Of a stretch of 64,000 nt of DNA, positions 25,839-35,182 are shown piece after piece; position 1 is the first letter of the stretch; each line of letters opens with the position of its first letter. The position numbers and the translations under genes were made by a program. The notes under the pieces are model-generated. The model searched no databases. It was not told where the DNA came from and was given only the letters and a program-made list of their open reading frames with translations. Source of the DNA: Ignavibacteriales bacterium (lineage in GTDB: Bacteria > Bacteroidota > Ignavibacteria > UBA10030); the NCBI GenBank assembly GCA_026390575.1, contig JAPLFR010000015.1, forward strand, positions 1-64,000, written 5' to 3'.

Positions 25839-27164
25839 TCAGACAGGACCACCGGCATTTGGATTGTACTGTTTGGGATTTCGTAAATACTCTTCAAGTT
25901 CTGAGCGAAACGATGGGTGCGCAATAGCGATGAGAGCTTCCGCTCGTTGGTGAAGATTTTTTCCATGGAGTGAAGCAACTCCGTACTCTGTTACGACATA
26001 GTGTACATCTGCCCGCGATGTTACTACGCCTGCACCGGGCTTGAGTTGAGGAACGATTCGGGAGACCGTACCATTCTTCGTTGTCGAAGGGAGCGCAATA
26101 ATTGGTTTGCCGTCTTTGGAATGTGCTGCTCCGCGGATGAAATCCACCTGCCCGCCGAAGCCGCTGTAAATTTTCGTGCCGATAGAATCAGAACAGACCT
26201 GTCCCGTAATATCCACTTCGATGCAAGAATTGATTGCCACCATCTTTTCGTTTTGCGCAATGATGAAGGGATTATTGGTATAGTCGCATGGGTGCAGTTC
26301 GAAGAGCGGGTTGTTGTGAACATAGTCATAGAGCTTTTGAGTGCCCATTACGAATGTAGCCACTACTTTCCCCGGATGAAGCGTTTTCTTCTGACTTGTA
26401 ATAATTCCTTTCTCAATTGCTTCCACAACACCGTCGGAAATCATTTCTGTGTGAATGCCTAAATGCTGTCTGCCTTCAATACGTGCCAGTACTGCATCCG
26501 GTATACCTCCAATGCCTAATTGCAGAGTCGCATTGTCTTCAATAAGAGGAGTAATGAAATCAGCAATCCGCTCTTCAATCTCTGATGCTGTGATAGGTTG
26601 AAGTTCCAAGATCGGCACAGAGCATTCCACGATTTTGTGTACTCGTGAAACGTGAATGAACACATCACCCAGCGTGCGCGGCATACGCTCATTCACCTGT
26701 GCAACAACGATCTTTGCATTTTCCGCCGCTGCTTTCGTAGCAGCGCACTCGGCACCGAAACTCATAAATCCATGCGCATCCGGCGGTGAAAGGTGAATCA
26801 ATACAACATCAAGAGGAATGTATTTTTCAGAAAAAAGTGCTGGAACCTGTGAGAGATGTACAGGTACATAATCCGAATTTCCATCAGCAATAGACTGCCG
26901 ATCGCCGGGGCCGACAAACAGTGAATTGTGTCGGAAATGCTGAGCCATGCCGGGCTTGGAAAGCGGATCATCTCCCAGCAACAAAATGTGATTGACTACA
27001 ACATTGGAAAGTTCCGGCGCTCGTTTTGCAAGTGCGTTTGTAAGCAGAAGTGGTGTTGCAGCATTCCCGCTGAGAAAAATCCGGTCTTTCGATTTGACAA
27101 CCTTTACCGCCTCCTCAACCGTCACAACTTTCGACTTGTATTGATCGAGCCAATTCATAGTCAT
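25839..27164 (-). CDS. Acetyl-CoA hydrolase / 4-hydroxybutyrate CoA-transferase family protein
   Basis: This 441-residue protein belongs to the acetate/4-hydroxybutyrate CoA-transferase family. Visible blocks are VLIHLSPPDAHGFMSFGAE (about 130-150), LQLGIGGIPDAVL, the HTEMISDGVVEAIEKG segment and SDSIGTKIYSGFGGQVDFIRGA near residue 335. The enzyme exchanges CoA between acyl-CoAs and acetate, or releases acetate. Beside the 2-oxoacid oxidoreductase and alanine dehydrogenase it could convert the acyl-CoA product or recycle CoA during amino-acid use. The exact substrate cannot be read from sequence. Confidence 0.88.
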   Translation of the reverse strand: MTMNWLDQYKSKVVTVEEAVKVVKSKDRIFLSGNAATPLLLTNALAKRAPELSNVVVNHILLLGDDPLSKPGMAQHFRHNSLFVGPGDRQSIADGNSDYVPVHLSQVPALFSEKYIPLDVVLIHLSPPDAHGFMSFGAECAATKAAAENAKIVVAQVNERMPRTLGDVFIHVSRVHKIVECSVPILELQPITASEIEERIADFITPLIEDNATLQLGIGGIPDAVLARIEGRQHLGIHTEMISDGVVEAIEKGIITSQKKTLHPGKVVATFVMGTQKLYDYVHNNPLFELHPCDYTNNPFIIAQNEKMVAINSCIEVDITGQVCSDSIGTKIYSGFGGQVDFIRGAAHSKDGKPIIALPSTTKNGTVSRIVPQLKPGAGVVTSRADVHYVVTEYGVASLHGKNLHQRAEALIAIAHPSFRSELEEYLRNPKQYNPNAGGPV

Positions 27165-27166
27165 TC

Positions 27167-28306
27167 CTATTGGATTTTATTTGTCGGAGAGTTGAGTAAT
27201 GTTTGAACGTCGTTCGCTTTAAGATCGAACGCTTTGGCCGCAGCTTTATTCGTACAGCATCCCCGGAATGTACAGACACCTTTGGAAAACCCAATATCAG
27301 TGCGAAGAACTTGTTCCAGGCCAAGCTCGGTTGCTTCCCGTAAGAAAGGAAGAAGTACGTTTGTCCATCCGACAGTTGCTGTGCGCGGTACCGAAGCCGG
27401 AGTATTTGGAACACAATAATGTACAATGCCGTGAGTTATATACACCGGATCAGTCAATGTTGTTGGACGGCTCGTTTCTACACACCCGCCTTGGTCAATA
27501 GAAATATCGACAATGACAGAACCAGGTTTCATCTGTTTCACCAACTCTTCAGAAACTAAATGCGGAGTCCTTTCGCCTTTCAACAGAACAGCACCAATGA
27601 GCGCGTCTGCTTCGCGCACCGCACACTCAATATTGTATTGATCGGAAACGGCAGTGGCGATTCTCCATTGAAACAAATCCTCCACTTCGCGCAAGCGGCT
27701 AATGTTCTTGTCGATAATCATCACCTTCGCTCCAACTCCAAGCGCGACACGCGCTGCAGTGCGTCCCACAGTTCCAGCGCCAAGAATGAGCACATCGGCG
27801 GCAGGGACACCCGGAATACTTCCCAAAAGTACGCCGCGTCCGCCTTCGCGGGCCTGAAGATAATGCGCCGCCACTTGAATTGAAATCTGCCCGGCAATTT
27901 CTGCCATCGTTTGGACAATCGGCAAATCGCCCCGCTCATTTTCAATCAATTCATACCCGATTGCAGTCACATGCTTTTCAAGAAGTGTTTCTATTGTTTT
28001 TCGTTTGGAGATGGCAAGATGCAATGCGGAAAAGAGTGTTTGTCCCTCATGAAGAATTTTGAGCTCCGACTCAGCAGGCGGCGCAATTTTTAAAACTATC
28101 TCGGAACGATTAATAACTTCCTCCGGACTGTACACAATCACTGCGCCTGCACTGATGTACTCATCGTCCTTAAAGAAACTAAGCGCCCCAGCATTCCGTT
28201 CTACATATACAACAGCGCCTAAACTTACCAATGTTTGCACACCGCCCGGTGTCAGCGCTACCCGCCGTTCCGATGGAGCCGTTTCTTTAAGTATGCCGAT
28301 GTTCAT
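27167..28306 (-). CDS. ald: Alanine dehydrogenase
   Basis: This 379-residue protein starts MNIGILKETAPSERRVALTP, the family signature. It has an NAD-binding Rossmann segment VLILGAGTVGRTAARVALGVGA (about 170-190) and the conserved VDISIDQGGCVETSRPTT stretch (about 265). It interconverts alanine and pyruvate with NAD. NAD(P) transhydrogenase alpha subunits share the fold, but no beta subunit is nearby and the length fits alanine dehydrogenase. The stop lies 2 bases before the CoA-transferase start, so the two are co-transcribed. Confidence 0.85.
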   Translation of the reverse strand: MNIGILKETAPSERRVALTPGGVQTLVSLGAVVYVERNAGALSFFKDDEYISAGAVIVYSPEEVINRSEIVLKIAPPAESELKILHEGQTLFSALHLAISKRKTIETLLEKHVTAIGYELIENERGDLPIVQTMAEIAGQISIQVAAHYLQAREGGRGVLLGSIPGVPAADVLILGAGTVGRTAARVALGVGAKVMIIDKNISRLREVEDLFQWRIATAVSDQYNIECAVREADALIGAVLLKGERTPHLVSEELVKQMKPGSVIVDISIDQGGCVETSRPTTLTDPVYITHGIVHYCVPNTPASVPRTATVGWTNVLLPFLREATELGLEQVLRTDIGFSKGVCTFRGCCTNKAAAKAFDLKANDVQTLLNSPTNKIQ

Positions 28307-28379
28307 GCCAACAATCCTTCCTGTAATTTATTTCTTGCCGTACCTTAGAAAATGATTGCGTAAAGTGCAAGATGCGTTT

Positions 28380-28634
28380 TCAGTTTGAAAACATTCCGTT
28401 TGATGATTCTGCAGGTGGTATATACTCTGCCGCGATTGAGCATCCAATTCTTTTTGAACAAACATGCCCACAGTACATTTCTCGGAGTAACCAGCCGTAT
28501 GTTTCTATAAAATCTATCATACCCTGTTCCTGATCTGGAATATGTCTAAGCCATTTATGCACATCGATGTGGCGCCGAATAATAACTTCTTGAATTTTTA
28601 GTAAGTCAGCTAATTGTTCGCAAGCAGAATTCAT
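28380..28634 (-). CDS. Small cysteine-containing protein, unknown function
   Basis: I use ATG 28634 (MNSACEQLADLLK), preceded by TTGAGAAT; the frame is open to 28673. About 84 residues, helical, with a CGHVCSKRIGC cluster near the middle and WLRHIP and FIETYGWLLRE stretches. The cluster could bind metal. It lies downstream of the oxidoreductase operon and upstream of ald with no obvious terminator. No family is recognised. Confidence 0.5.
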   Translation of the reverse strand: MNSACEQLADLLKIQEVIIRRHIDVHKWLRHIPDQEQGMIDFIETYGWLLREMYCGHVCSKRIGCSIAAEYIPPAESSNGMFSN

Positions 28635-28874
28635 GTTTATTCTCAATTTAAACAGGTCGTGAACCCGTTCCAATACAAAAATTTGTAAAGGCGAATCGCC
28701 TACCGTTCATTACATCATTCGTTTTTGTTTTATTATTGTACGGTGAAGGGGCACAAAGATGATTATGTTTGGGTTTGATACGTTGAAATATTTTGGTATT
28801 CATAAAAGAATCTCCGTTCAACGTTCTTAGAAATAGTATTTCTAAACGAAGATTTGTTTTCCGTTCAGGCAGAG

Positions 28875-29198
28875 TTATAAGAATTCCGGATTACATCCCG
28901 AAATAACACCATTGCTCACTTGACCGCAGGCGCGGATTTCATTCAATTTCTGGTTAATGCGCAGTACAATACGGCTCTTCTCCTCTAACAGTCCCCGTAC
29001 AAAGGAATTCACATCCGGATAATCACACTCTGCCATGATGGTCTCATAGAAATGGATCATCTCTGCTTCTTTTCGCATTGCTTCAGTCAACATTCTACAC
29101 GTAATACGGCAGTCGTGGTTGCATTGTGCACTGCCAGACTCAATTACTTGTTCACTCCACGCTTGAATTGCAGATTGTGTTTTATCCATCTGCTTCAT
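28875..29198 (-). CDS. Small helical protein coupled to the 2-oxoacid oxidoreductase operon
   Basis: This 107-residue protein starts with ATG 29198, overlapping the gamma-subunit stop as ATGA, so it is translationally coupled. It is helical with a His/Glu-rich central part (MRKEAEMIHFYETIMAECDYPDV), which recalls short ferritin-like or rubrerythrin-like helices, and cysteines CNHDCRITC near residue 26. I do not recognise the family. An assembly or redox accessory role for the oxidoreductase is inferred from coupling only. Confidence 0.6.
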   Translation of the reverse strand: MKQMDKTQSAIQAWSEQVIESGSAQCNHDCRITCRMLTEAMRKEAEMIHFYETIMAECDYPDVNSFVRGLLEEKSRIVLRINQKLNEIRACGQVSNGVISGCNPEFL

Positions 29199-29764
29199 CG
29201 TGCCCCCGTTTCAGCTGCTGCTTCCATCGCCAATTCCCTGCCTCGCACTAATGCTTGTTCATTCAAAGGAATTAAATGCTGTCTATGCGGAGGCAGAACA
29301 TTGTGCAGAGCACTTAGTACATGTTCCAATTTTACAATCGGACATAATTCAAGAAAAGCACCCAGCAGCACCATGTTTGCTACCTGTTTACTTTTGAGTT
29401 TTTGAGCTTCTTCTAATCCAGGAATTGCAAGAACCTCGATATCTTTTCTTACCGGCGGCCGGAGGATCGTGGACTTTTCATAGATCAAGATGCCGCCCGG
29501 TTTCACAGCGTTTTCAAATTTTTCAACCGACGGCTGATTGAGCACAATAGCAGTATCAAACTTTGTGATAATAGGAGAACTAATGCGTGAATCAGAAACG
29601 ATCACCGTGCAATTTGCTGTACCGCCGCGCATCTCGGGGCCGTACGAGGGCATCCAGCTTACTTCTTTATTCCCTTCCATTGCGGCGTACGCAATAATTT
29701 GCCCCATGGAAAGAACGCCCTGACCGCCAAAGCCGGCAATAATTATTTCTTGAGTTGTGCTCAT
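29195..29764 (-). CDS. 2-oxoacid:ferredoxin oxidoreductase, gamma subunit
   Basis: This 189-residue protein carries the subunit's signature IIAGFGGQGVLSMGQIIAYAA (residues 7-27) and the SWMPSYGPEMRGGTANCTVI block. These shape the CoA-site domain. With alpha, beta and delta encoded just upstream it completes a four-subunit enzyme of the VOR/KOR type that converts a 2-oxoacid and CoA to acyl-CoA, CO2 and reduced ferredoxin. It starts 90 bases after the beta stop. Confidence 0.92.
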   Translation of the reverse strand: MSTTQEIIIAGFGGQGVLSMGQIIAYAAMEGNKEVSWMPSYGPEMRGGTANCTVIVSDSRISSPIITKFDTAIVLNQPSVEKFENAVKPGGILIYEKSTILRPPVRKDIEVLAIPGLEEAQKLKSKQVANMVLLGAFLELCPIVKLEHVLSALHNVLPPHRQHLIPLNEQALVRGRELAMEAAAETGAR

Positions 29765-29854
29765 ATTCTTCGTCGTTTCGTTTTCAAAAAGAATTTTTGC
29801 TTCATCATTTTACAAATTTCTACATTGTTCCACCAAGCCAGTACTTTTTCAGCG

Positions 29855-30637
29855 TTAACTCTTCGGCACTTTGATATCGCCAAGCGGATATGTTGGAAAC
29901 ATGTTTTTCTCTAACCACTCATTGGATTCAACCGGCGTCATTTTCCAGCCGGACGGGCAGTTAGAGACGACTTCGATAAAACAGGTTCCTCTTTTTTCCT
30001 TTTGATATTTGAATGAGAGAGAAATTGCCTTCTTCAGCCTACGCACTGCGGCCGTATTGTGCACCGAGTGCCGTGAGACATAGTACGCGCCGGGAAGCTG
30101 TGCAATCAATTCTGTGATCTTCAACGGATTGCCCATGGTTGCAACTTCGCGTCCGAATGGCGATGTTGTTGTTTTCATGCCCAATAATGATGTCGGAGCC
30201 ATCTGACCGCCCGTCATTCCGTATATACCATTGTTGATGAAGAGCATAAGAATATTCTCGCCGCGGTTGACGGTATGGATTGTTTCACCGGTACCAATTG
30301 CCGCAAGATCGCCGTCGCCTTGATAAGAAAAAACATATTTATCGGGAAGAACTCGTTTGACCCCTGTCGCCACTGCGCTTGCGCGTCCGTGTGCGGCTTC
30401 CTGCATGTCGATGTTCATATAGTCGTATGCAAACACCGCGCATCCGACCGGTGCTACACCGATGATTTCTTCCTGAATAGTCATTTCATCAACGACTTCC
30501 ATCAGAATTTTATGCACGACGCCATGTCCGCATCCCGGGCAATAGTGTGTCGGGGTATCGGTAAGTGTTTTCGGTTTTGCATAAACGACTTCTAAGCCGT
30601 CAATTTTCGCTGCTGTTTCCATTTCTTCCACCTTCAT
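29855..30637 (-). CDS. 2-oxoacid:ferredoxin oxidoreductase, beta (thiamine diphosphate) subunit
   Basis: The start is ATG 30637, overlapping the alpha stop as ATGA, giving 260 residues. It has HYCPGCGHGVVHKIL near residue 30 (conserved Cys-Pro-Gly-Cys-Gly-His). The thiamine diphosphate/Mg motif GDGDLAAIGTGETIH follows, then NNGIYGMTGGQMAPTS. This subunit carries out decarboxylation. The sequence suggests the branched-chain or 2-oxoglutarate class rather than pyruvate, because the subunits are split into four, but substrate cannot be fixed. Confidence 0.92.
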   Translation of the reverse strand: MKVEEMETAAKIDGLEVVYAKPKTLTDTPTHYCPGCGHGVVHKILMEVVDEMTIQEEIIGVAPVGCAVFAYDYMNIDMQEAAHGRASAVATGVKRVLPDKYVFSYQGDGDLAAIGTGETIHTVNRGENILMLFINNGIYGMTGGQMAPTSLLGMKTTTSPFGREVATMGNPLKITELIAQLPGAYYVSRHSVHNTAAVRRLKKAISLSFKYQKEKRGTCFIEVVSNCPSGWKMTPVESNEWLEKNMFPTYPLGDIKVPKS

Positions 30638-31728
30638 GCATGCGCCGTTTGAAATTCTTTGGCAATTGATTCCACCTGTGCCAGCACTTCTTCCGGCGAT
30701 GGAATCATTCCGCCCATCCGTCCGTAGAAATGTACCTCGCATTTGCCGTTGATCGCGAGCCGTACATCTTCCACCATTTGTCCTGCATTCATTTCGACCG
30801 TCAGAAATACTTTTGCACGCTCTGCTAATGCTGCAAGCGCAGCTGTCGGAAATGGATACAGCGTGATTGGACGGAGCAATCCAACCTTCAGTCCTTTTTC
30901 GCGCGCCAGGGTCATGGTTTTATTGCAAATGCGGGATGTTAATCCGAACGCGACAAGAACAATGTCTGCATCTTCGGTTTGAAATTCTTCCGACCGCACT
31001 TCCTTCTGCAGCTGACGATACTTTTCCTGCAGGACTAAATTGAGTTTCTCCATCCGCTCCGGCTGGATGAACAGAGAAGTAATAATATTTCGTTCGCGCG
31101 AATTTGGTTTGCCGATCGTCGTCCAGGGGAAATTCGTTTTTGGAAGAGAGCCCGCCGCAGGCAATGTGACCTTCTCCATCATTTGACCGAGCGCGCCGTC
31201 GGCAAGAATCATCGCCGGGTTACGGTACTTCTCCGATAAACGAAATGCATCGAATACAAAATCCACCATTTCCTGCACCGAAGACGGTGCAAGTACGATG
31301 AGATGATAATCACCATGACCGCCTCCTTTTACCGCCTGAAAATAATCTGCCTGCGACGGCTGAATAGTGCCAAGACCGGGTCCGCCTCGCTGAACATTGA
31401 CAACCACAGCCGGCAATTGCGCTGATGCCATATAGGAAAGACATTCCTGCATCAAGCTGATGCCGGGGCTCGATGATGAAATCATTGCACGCGCACCGGC
31501 GCCGGAAGCACCGTGCACCATATTAATTGCTGCAAGTTCGCTTTCTGCTTGAAGGATTACAACGCCCGGATAGTTTGGCGCCTGAATTGCAAGATACTCC
31601 ATTACTTCTGTTTGCGGTGTGATGGGATATCCAAAGTATGCCTGCATACCTGCCCGCAATGCGGCTTCAGCGAGTGCTTCGTTGCCTTTCATTAATCGAG
31701 TGTTAGATTTTCCGTTTCCACCTGCCAT
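30634..31728 (-). CDS. 2-oxoacid:ferredoxin oxidoreductase, alpha subunit
   Basis: I start at ATG 31728 (MAGGNGKSNTRLMKGNEALAEAAL). The upstream open frame to 31884 crosses a hairpin and lacks conserved sequence. The 364-residue protein has the pyrimidine-binding domain features GYPITPQTEVMEYLA, ESELAAINMVHGASGAGARAMISSSSPG and the NVQRGGPGLGTIQPSQAD block of VorB/KorA. It pairs with the coupled beta subunit. Confidence 0.92.
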   Translation of the reverse strand: MAGGNGKSNTRLMKGNEALAEAALRAGMQAYFGYPITPQTEVMEYLAIQAPNYPGVVILQAESELAAINMVHGASGAGARAMISSSSPGISLMQECLSYMASAQLPAVVVNVQRGGPGLGTIQPSQADYFQAVKGGGHGDYHLIVLAPSSVQEMVDFVFDAFRLSEKYRNPAMILADGALGQMMEKVTLPAAGSLPKTNFPWTTIGKPNSRERNIITSLFIQPERMEKLNLVLQEKYRQLQKEVRSEEFQTEDADIVLVAFGLTSRICNKTMTLAREKGLKVGLLRPITLYPFPTAALAALAERAKVFLTVEMNAGQMVEDVRLAINGKCEVHFYGRMGGMIPSPEEVLAQVESIAKEFQTAHA

Positions 31729-31776
31729 GGGTTCACATTTCTTAAGTGAATAATTTTTGTAATTGCTCGTTATGCC

Positions 31777-31800
31777 CTTCAGCTCCATAAGGAGCTGAAG
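31777..31800. repeat. Perfect hairpin between the delta and alpha genes
   Basis: CTTCAGCTCC (31777-31786) and GGAGCTGAAG (31791-31800) form a 10-bp stem with an ATAA loop. It lies in the only large gap of the operon, together with two copies of a GTTC-A-(A/G)CCTACGG motif (31845-31864, 31896-31915). It may set different expression of the ferredoxin subunit or be a small inserted repeat. Confidence 0.5.
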
Positions 31801-32001
31801 ATTTGTAAATTGAAAACCACTCACATATAAAGAACACTCTAGACGTTCAACACCTACGGAGTTGGATATTCCTTTCGAGATCAAATCTTAAAAATGTTCG
31901 ATGCCTACGGCGTCAAAGAGTTATGTGTGTAAAGGGTTTTCGATATCTTCGTAAGTTATTATATATGTATCACCGCGTTGTTATATCCCGCTGTCGTCCT
32001 T

Positions 32002-32244
32002 TTAGATTTTCGGTGCCGCTGATTTCATCGCTTTTATTTGGCGGTATACTGTTATAGCACTGTCAGGGCAGACGATAGCGCAATTGATACATCCGGTACA
32101 AGAATCATTCTTCAACTGTGCGTAGCGGTAACCTTTCAAATTCAATTGGGATGACAGCTCCAAACAATCCTGCGGACAAGCTGTAATGCACAACTCGCAT
32201 GCTTTACAAATTTCCGTTGCAACAATAACTGTTCCTCGAATCAT
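32002..32244 (-). CDS. 2-oxoacid:ferredoxin oxidoreductase, delta (2x[4Fe-4S] ferredoxin) subunit
   Basis: This 80-residue protein has two full [4Fe-4S] motifs: CKACELCITACPQDC and CTGCINCAIVCPDSA. Ferredoxins of this type form the delta subunit that carries electrons out of VOR/KOR enzymes. It is the first gene of the operon, about 270 bases before the alpha start. Confidence 0.93.
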   Translation of the reverse strand: MIRGTVIVATEICKACELCITACPQDCLELSSQLNLKGYRYAQLKNDSCTGCINCAIVCPDSAITVYRQIKAMKSAAPKI

Positions 32245-32583
32245 GTAACACTCCGGTGGATTTTTTTTTCAACCGACGAACCAAAGAAGACATCATATAT
32301 TATTTTGATGTACGTTCAAGTAGCGTGCCACGTTGTGTATTACTTGCCAGAACGGCTTAAATGCTGTATTTTAGAAGAAAAAAAAGGACACTTGGCACTT
32401 TTAAGAAGATTTTAAAATTGTTTCCCGAAAGCAATAAGGTTGATGAAAAAGTAAGCAGATCAATTTTCCTCTTTAAAATTATATCTTTGATACTTTTGTA
32501 ATAGTACCAAAAGAATATATTCGCAAATAAAAAATGAAGTCCACCTTCGCAGGCGGACTTCATCATTACGTTTTTCAGTTCAG
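32245..32583. other. Intergenic region between malic enzyme and the oxidoreductase operon
   Basis: This 339-base gap contains the malic enzyme terminator at its right end and A/T-rich sequence, presumably with the promoter of the ferredoxin subunit gene. A 76-codon frame (32357-32587) reads back through the terminator and is not considered a gene. Confidence 0.5.
32534..32563 (-). terminator. Intrinsic terminator of the malic enzyme gene
   Basis: ATGAAGTCC (32534-32542) pairs with GGACTTCAT (32555-32563), with an inner CCT/AGG extension. On the minus strand it is followed by TTTTTTATTT. Confidence 0.8.
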
Positions 32584-34887
32584 TCATTTTACATAACTGC
32601 GCAGAACTTCATCAGGAGATCCAGGAGGATTTTCTGCAATGCGCTGTGCTTCGGAAACAGCAACTGCTGTAATATTGACGATGTCGTTGACATCGCAACC
32701 AGGTACGAGTAAATACACCGGCTTGCGAATTCCTAACAACATCGGTCCAATCGCTGTTGCACCGCCAAGTTTCGCTAAAACTTTATATGCAATGTTTGCT
32801 GATGTCAAATCAGGACAAATCAGCACATTTGCATCACCTTTGATTTCGCTGAACGGGAAGACTTCAGATACGATATCAGGATCTAACGCAGTATCTGCCA
32901 TGATCTCTCCCTCGACAACCAGATTAGGCGCTTTCTTTTTGATAATCTCTACCGCTTTCCTCACTTTTTCCGTTAAAGGATGCTGCGTGCTGCCAAAATT
33001 ACTGAAGGACAACATCGCCACACGCGGAATCACATTCATATAAAGTGCTTTCTCCGCAGTCAGCAAGGCGATATCCGCAAGGTCCTCTGCATCCGGCTCA
33101 ATATTGACGGTCGCGTCCGAAATAAAGATCGTTTTGTTTTTAAAAACCATCATATAAGCGCCGCAAATTTTTCGTACACCTGCACGTGTGCCGATAATCT
33201 GAAGCGCTGGCCGAATTGTTTCCGGATAATGTTCCGTCAATCCGGAGATTAAACCATCGGCATCGCCCATCTCCACCATCATCATGCCGTAGACATTATA
33301 ATTATTTCTCAACAGATGTCTCGCCGATGCAGAGGTCATTCCTTTCCGTTTGCGAAGATTGTAGAGCGCCGACACATATTCTTCAAAGCGCGGAGATTTT
33401 CTTGGACGGATGATTTCCACATCCTTCAACTCAAGACCAAGATCCTTGATGTGTTGATTTACTGCATCCGGAGCTCCTAACAATATCGGTTTAGCAATTC
33501 CTTCATCAAGCAGTACTTGCGCTGCACGAAGGATTTTATCTTCTTCGCCTTCCGGGAAAACGATACGCTTCGGTTCGCTCTTTGCTTTGTTGATATAGAA
33601 TCGCATAACTTCCCGCGACTTACCAAGACGTGCTTCAAGCTGATCGCGATACTTTTCAAAATCTGTAATCGGGTTTCTTGCCACGCCTGTATCCATCGCA
33701 GCTTTTGCCACTGCGATCGCTTCCCAAAACAGCACGCGCGGATCAAAAGGTTTTGGAATAATGTATTCCCTGCCAAACTCGATCCGTTTCTTTCCGTAGG
33801 CTTTCAGAACATTATCAGGAACATCTTCCTTCGCGAGTTTCGCTAATGCATGCGACGCAGCAATCTTCATTTCATCGTTGATGGTCGTAGCGCGCACATC
33901 AAGCGTTCCCCGGAAAATAAACGGGAAACCCAGCACATTATTGACTTGATTCGGAAAATCTGAACGCCCTGTCGCCATAATAATATCGTCGCGAGCGCTT
34001 GTTGCGTCTTCATAGGTAATTTCCGGATCAGGATTAGCCATGGCAAATACGATCGGGTTATCCGCCATCGACCTGACCATTTCCTTCGTTAACACTCCTT
34101 TTGCCGAAACACCGCAGAAGACATCTGCTCCTTTGACAGCATCGGCAAGAGACCGGGCATTTGTTTGAATGGCAAAATACTCTTTGTATTGATTCATTCC
34201 TTCCGTTCTGCCTTTGTACACAACGCCTTTTGTATCCACAAGAAATATGTTCTCCCGCCTGACGCCTAACTTTTCATAGAGCTTCGCGCATGCAATACCG
34301 GCAGCTCCTGCACCGCTGAAGACAACCCTGACCTGCTCTATTTTCTTTCCCTGAATTTCCAGAGCATTTACGAGCGCCGCACCGCTGATGATAGCTGTGC
34401 CATGCTGGTCGTCATGAAAAACAGGGATGTTCATTGTCTTTTTCAGCGCTTCTTCAATATAGAAACATTCCGGTGCTTTGATGTCTTCGAGATTGATACC
34501 GCCGAAAGTCGGTTCCAGCAGCTGCACGGCTTTAATAATCTCATCAGCATTGTGTGTGTTCAACTCGATATCGAACACATCGATATCCGCAAAGCGTTTG
34601 AAGAGCACGCCCTTGCCTTCCATGACCGGTTTACCGGCAAGTGCACCGATATCGCCTAAACCAAGAACTGCCGTTCCATTTGAAACCACGGCGACAAGAT
34701 TTCCCTTGGCTGTGTACTTGTAGGCATCTTCCGGATTCGCATGAATTTCGAGACATGGATCGGCAACTCCCGGCGTGTACGCCAGCGACAAATCGCGCTG
34801 TGTCTGACATGGTTTGGATGAAACAACTTCTATTTTGCCTTTGCGGCCCATCGAATGGTAATCGAGTGCTTCTTGTTTACGAACCAT
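32584..34887 (-). CDS. maeB: NADP-type malic enzyme with phosphotransacetylase-like domain
   Basis: I start at ATG 34887, preceded by GGAGG four bases upstream, giving 767 residues. The N-terminal malic enzyme half (about 1-425) has [27 protein letters not shown] and the NAD(P)-binding [17 protein letters not shown]. The C-terminal ~330 residues (from [17 protein letters not shown]) are phosphotransacetylase-like, ending in the [12 protein letters not shown] block. This two-domain form is standard for MaeB; its second domain usually mediates allosteric control by acetyl-CoA. It makes pyruvate and NADPH from malate, fitting the neighbouring 2-oxoacid and alanine enzymes. Confidence 0.93.
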   Translation of the reverse strand: MVRKQEALDYHSMGRKGKIEVVSSKPCQTQRDLSLAYTPGVADPCLEIHANPEDAYKYTAKGNLVAVVSNGTAVLGLGDIGALAGKPVMEGKGVLFKRFADIDVFDIELNTHNADEIIKAVQLLEPTFGGINLEDIKAPECFYIEEALKKTMNIPVFHDDQHGTAIISGAALVNALEIQGKKIEQVRVVFSGAGAAGIACAKLYEKLGVRRENIFLVDTKGVVYKGRTEGMNQYKEYFAIQTNARSLADAVKGADVFCGVSAKGVLTKEMVRSMADNPIVFAMANPDPEITYEDATSARDDIIMATGRSDFPNQVNNVLGFPFIFRGTLDVRATTINDEMKIAASHALAKLAKEDVPDNVLKAYGKKRIEFGREYIIPKPFDPRVLFWEAIAVAKAAMDTGVARNPITDFEKYRDQLEARLGKSREVMRFYINKAKSEPKRIVFPEGEEDKILRAAQVLLDEGIAKPILLGAPDAVNQHIKDLGLELKDVEIIRPRKSPRFEEYVSALYNLRKRKGMTSASARHLLRNNYNVYGMMMVEMGDADGLISGLTEHYPETIRPALQIIGTRAGVRKICGAYMMVFKNKTIFISDATVNIEPDAEDLADIALLTAEKALYMNVIPRVAMLSFSNFGSTQHPLTEKVRKAVEIIKKKAPNLVVEGEIMADTALDPDIVSEVFPFSEIKGDANVLICPDLTSANIAYKVLAKLGGATAIGPMLLGIRKPVYLLVPGCDVNDIVNITAVAVSEAQRIAENPPGSPDEVLRSYVK

Positions 34888-35132
34888 AAAACCTCCGTTC
34901 AAAGAATTATTGTGACTTCTTGAAGTAATGGTAAAGTATAATGAGTTTTAAGAATGAACGCAACCCAGGCTTTCATCTTGCCATCTCTTGAAGCATGGAG
35001 AAAGTGCATTCATTCTCTCTGAAACTACTATACTACTACCGTTTAACCAATTTGGTTCAATAAAGCACCTCGATCAAGACGTTGTAGAGGCTCAAAAAAC
35101 GAAATACAATACTCTGCAGCCTGTAAAACACA

Positions 35133-35164
35133 AAGCCCGATTCCATACCTACAGAATCGGGCTT
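35133..35164 (-). terminator. Terminator of the CHASE2 cyclase gene
   Basis: AAGCCCGATTC (35133-35143) and GAATCGGGCTT (35154-35164) form an 11-bp stem with a 10-base loop, 18 bases past the cyclase stop. On the minus strand TTTGTGTTTT follows. Confidence 0.75.
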
Positions 35165-35182
35165 CTTTGACGTTAAACAGCA

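Noticed and set aside
31729-31884. N-terminal extension of the alpha subunit from 31884
   Set aside because: It would cover the 10-bp hairpin and non-conserved sequence. The conserved protein begins at about 31728.
32357-32587. 76-codon ORF downstream of malic enzyme
   Set aside because: It starts at the malic enzyme stop, runs through that gene's terminator and has low-complexity hydrophobic composition.
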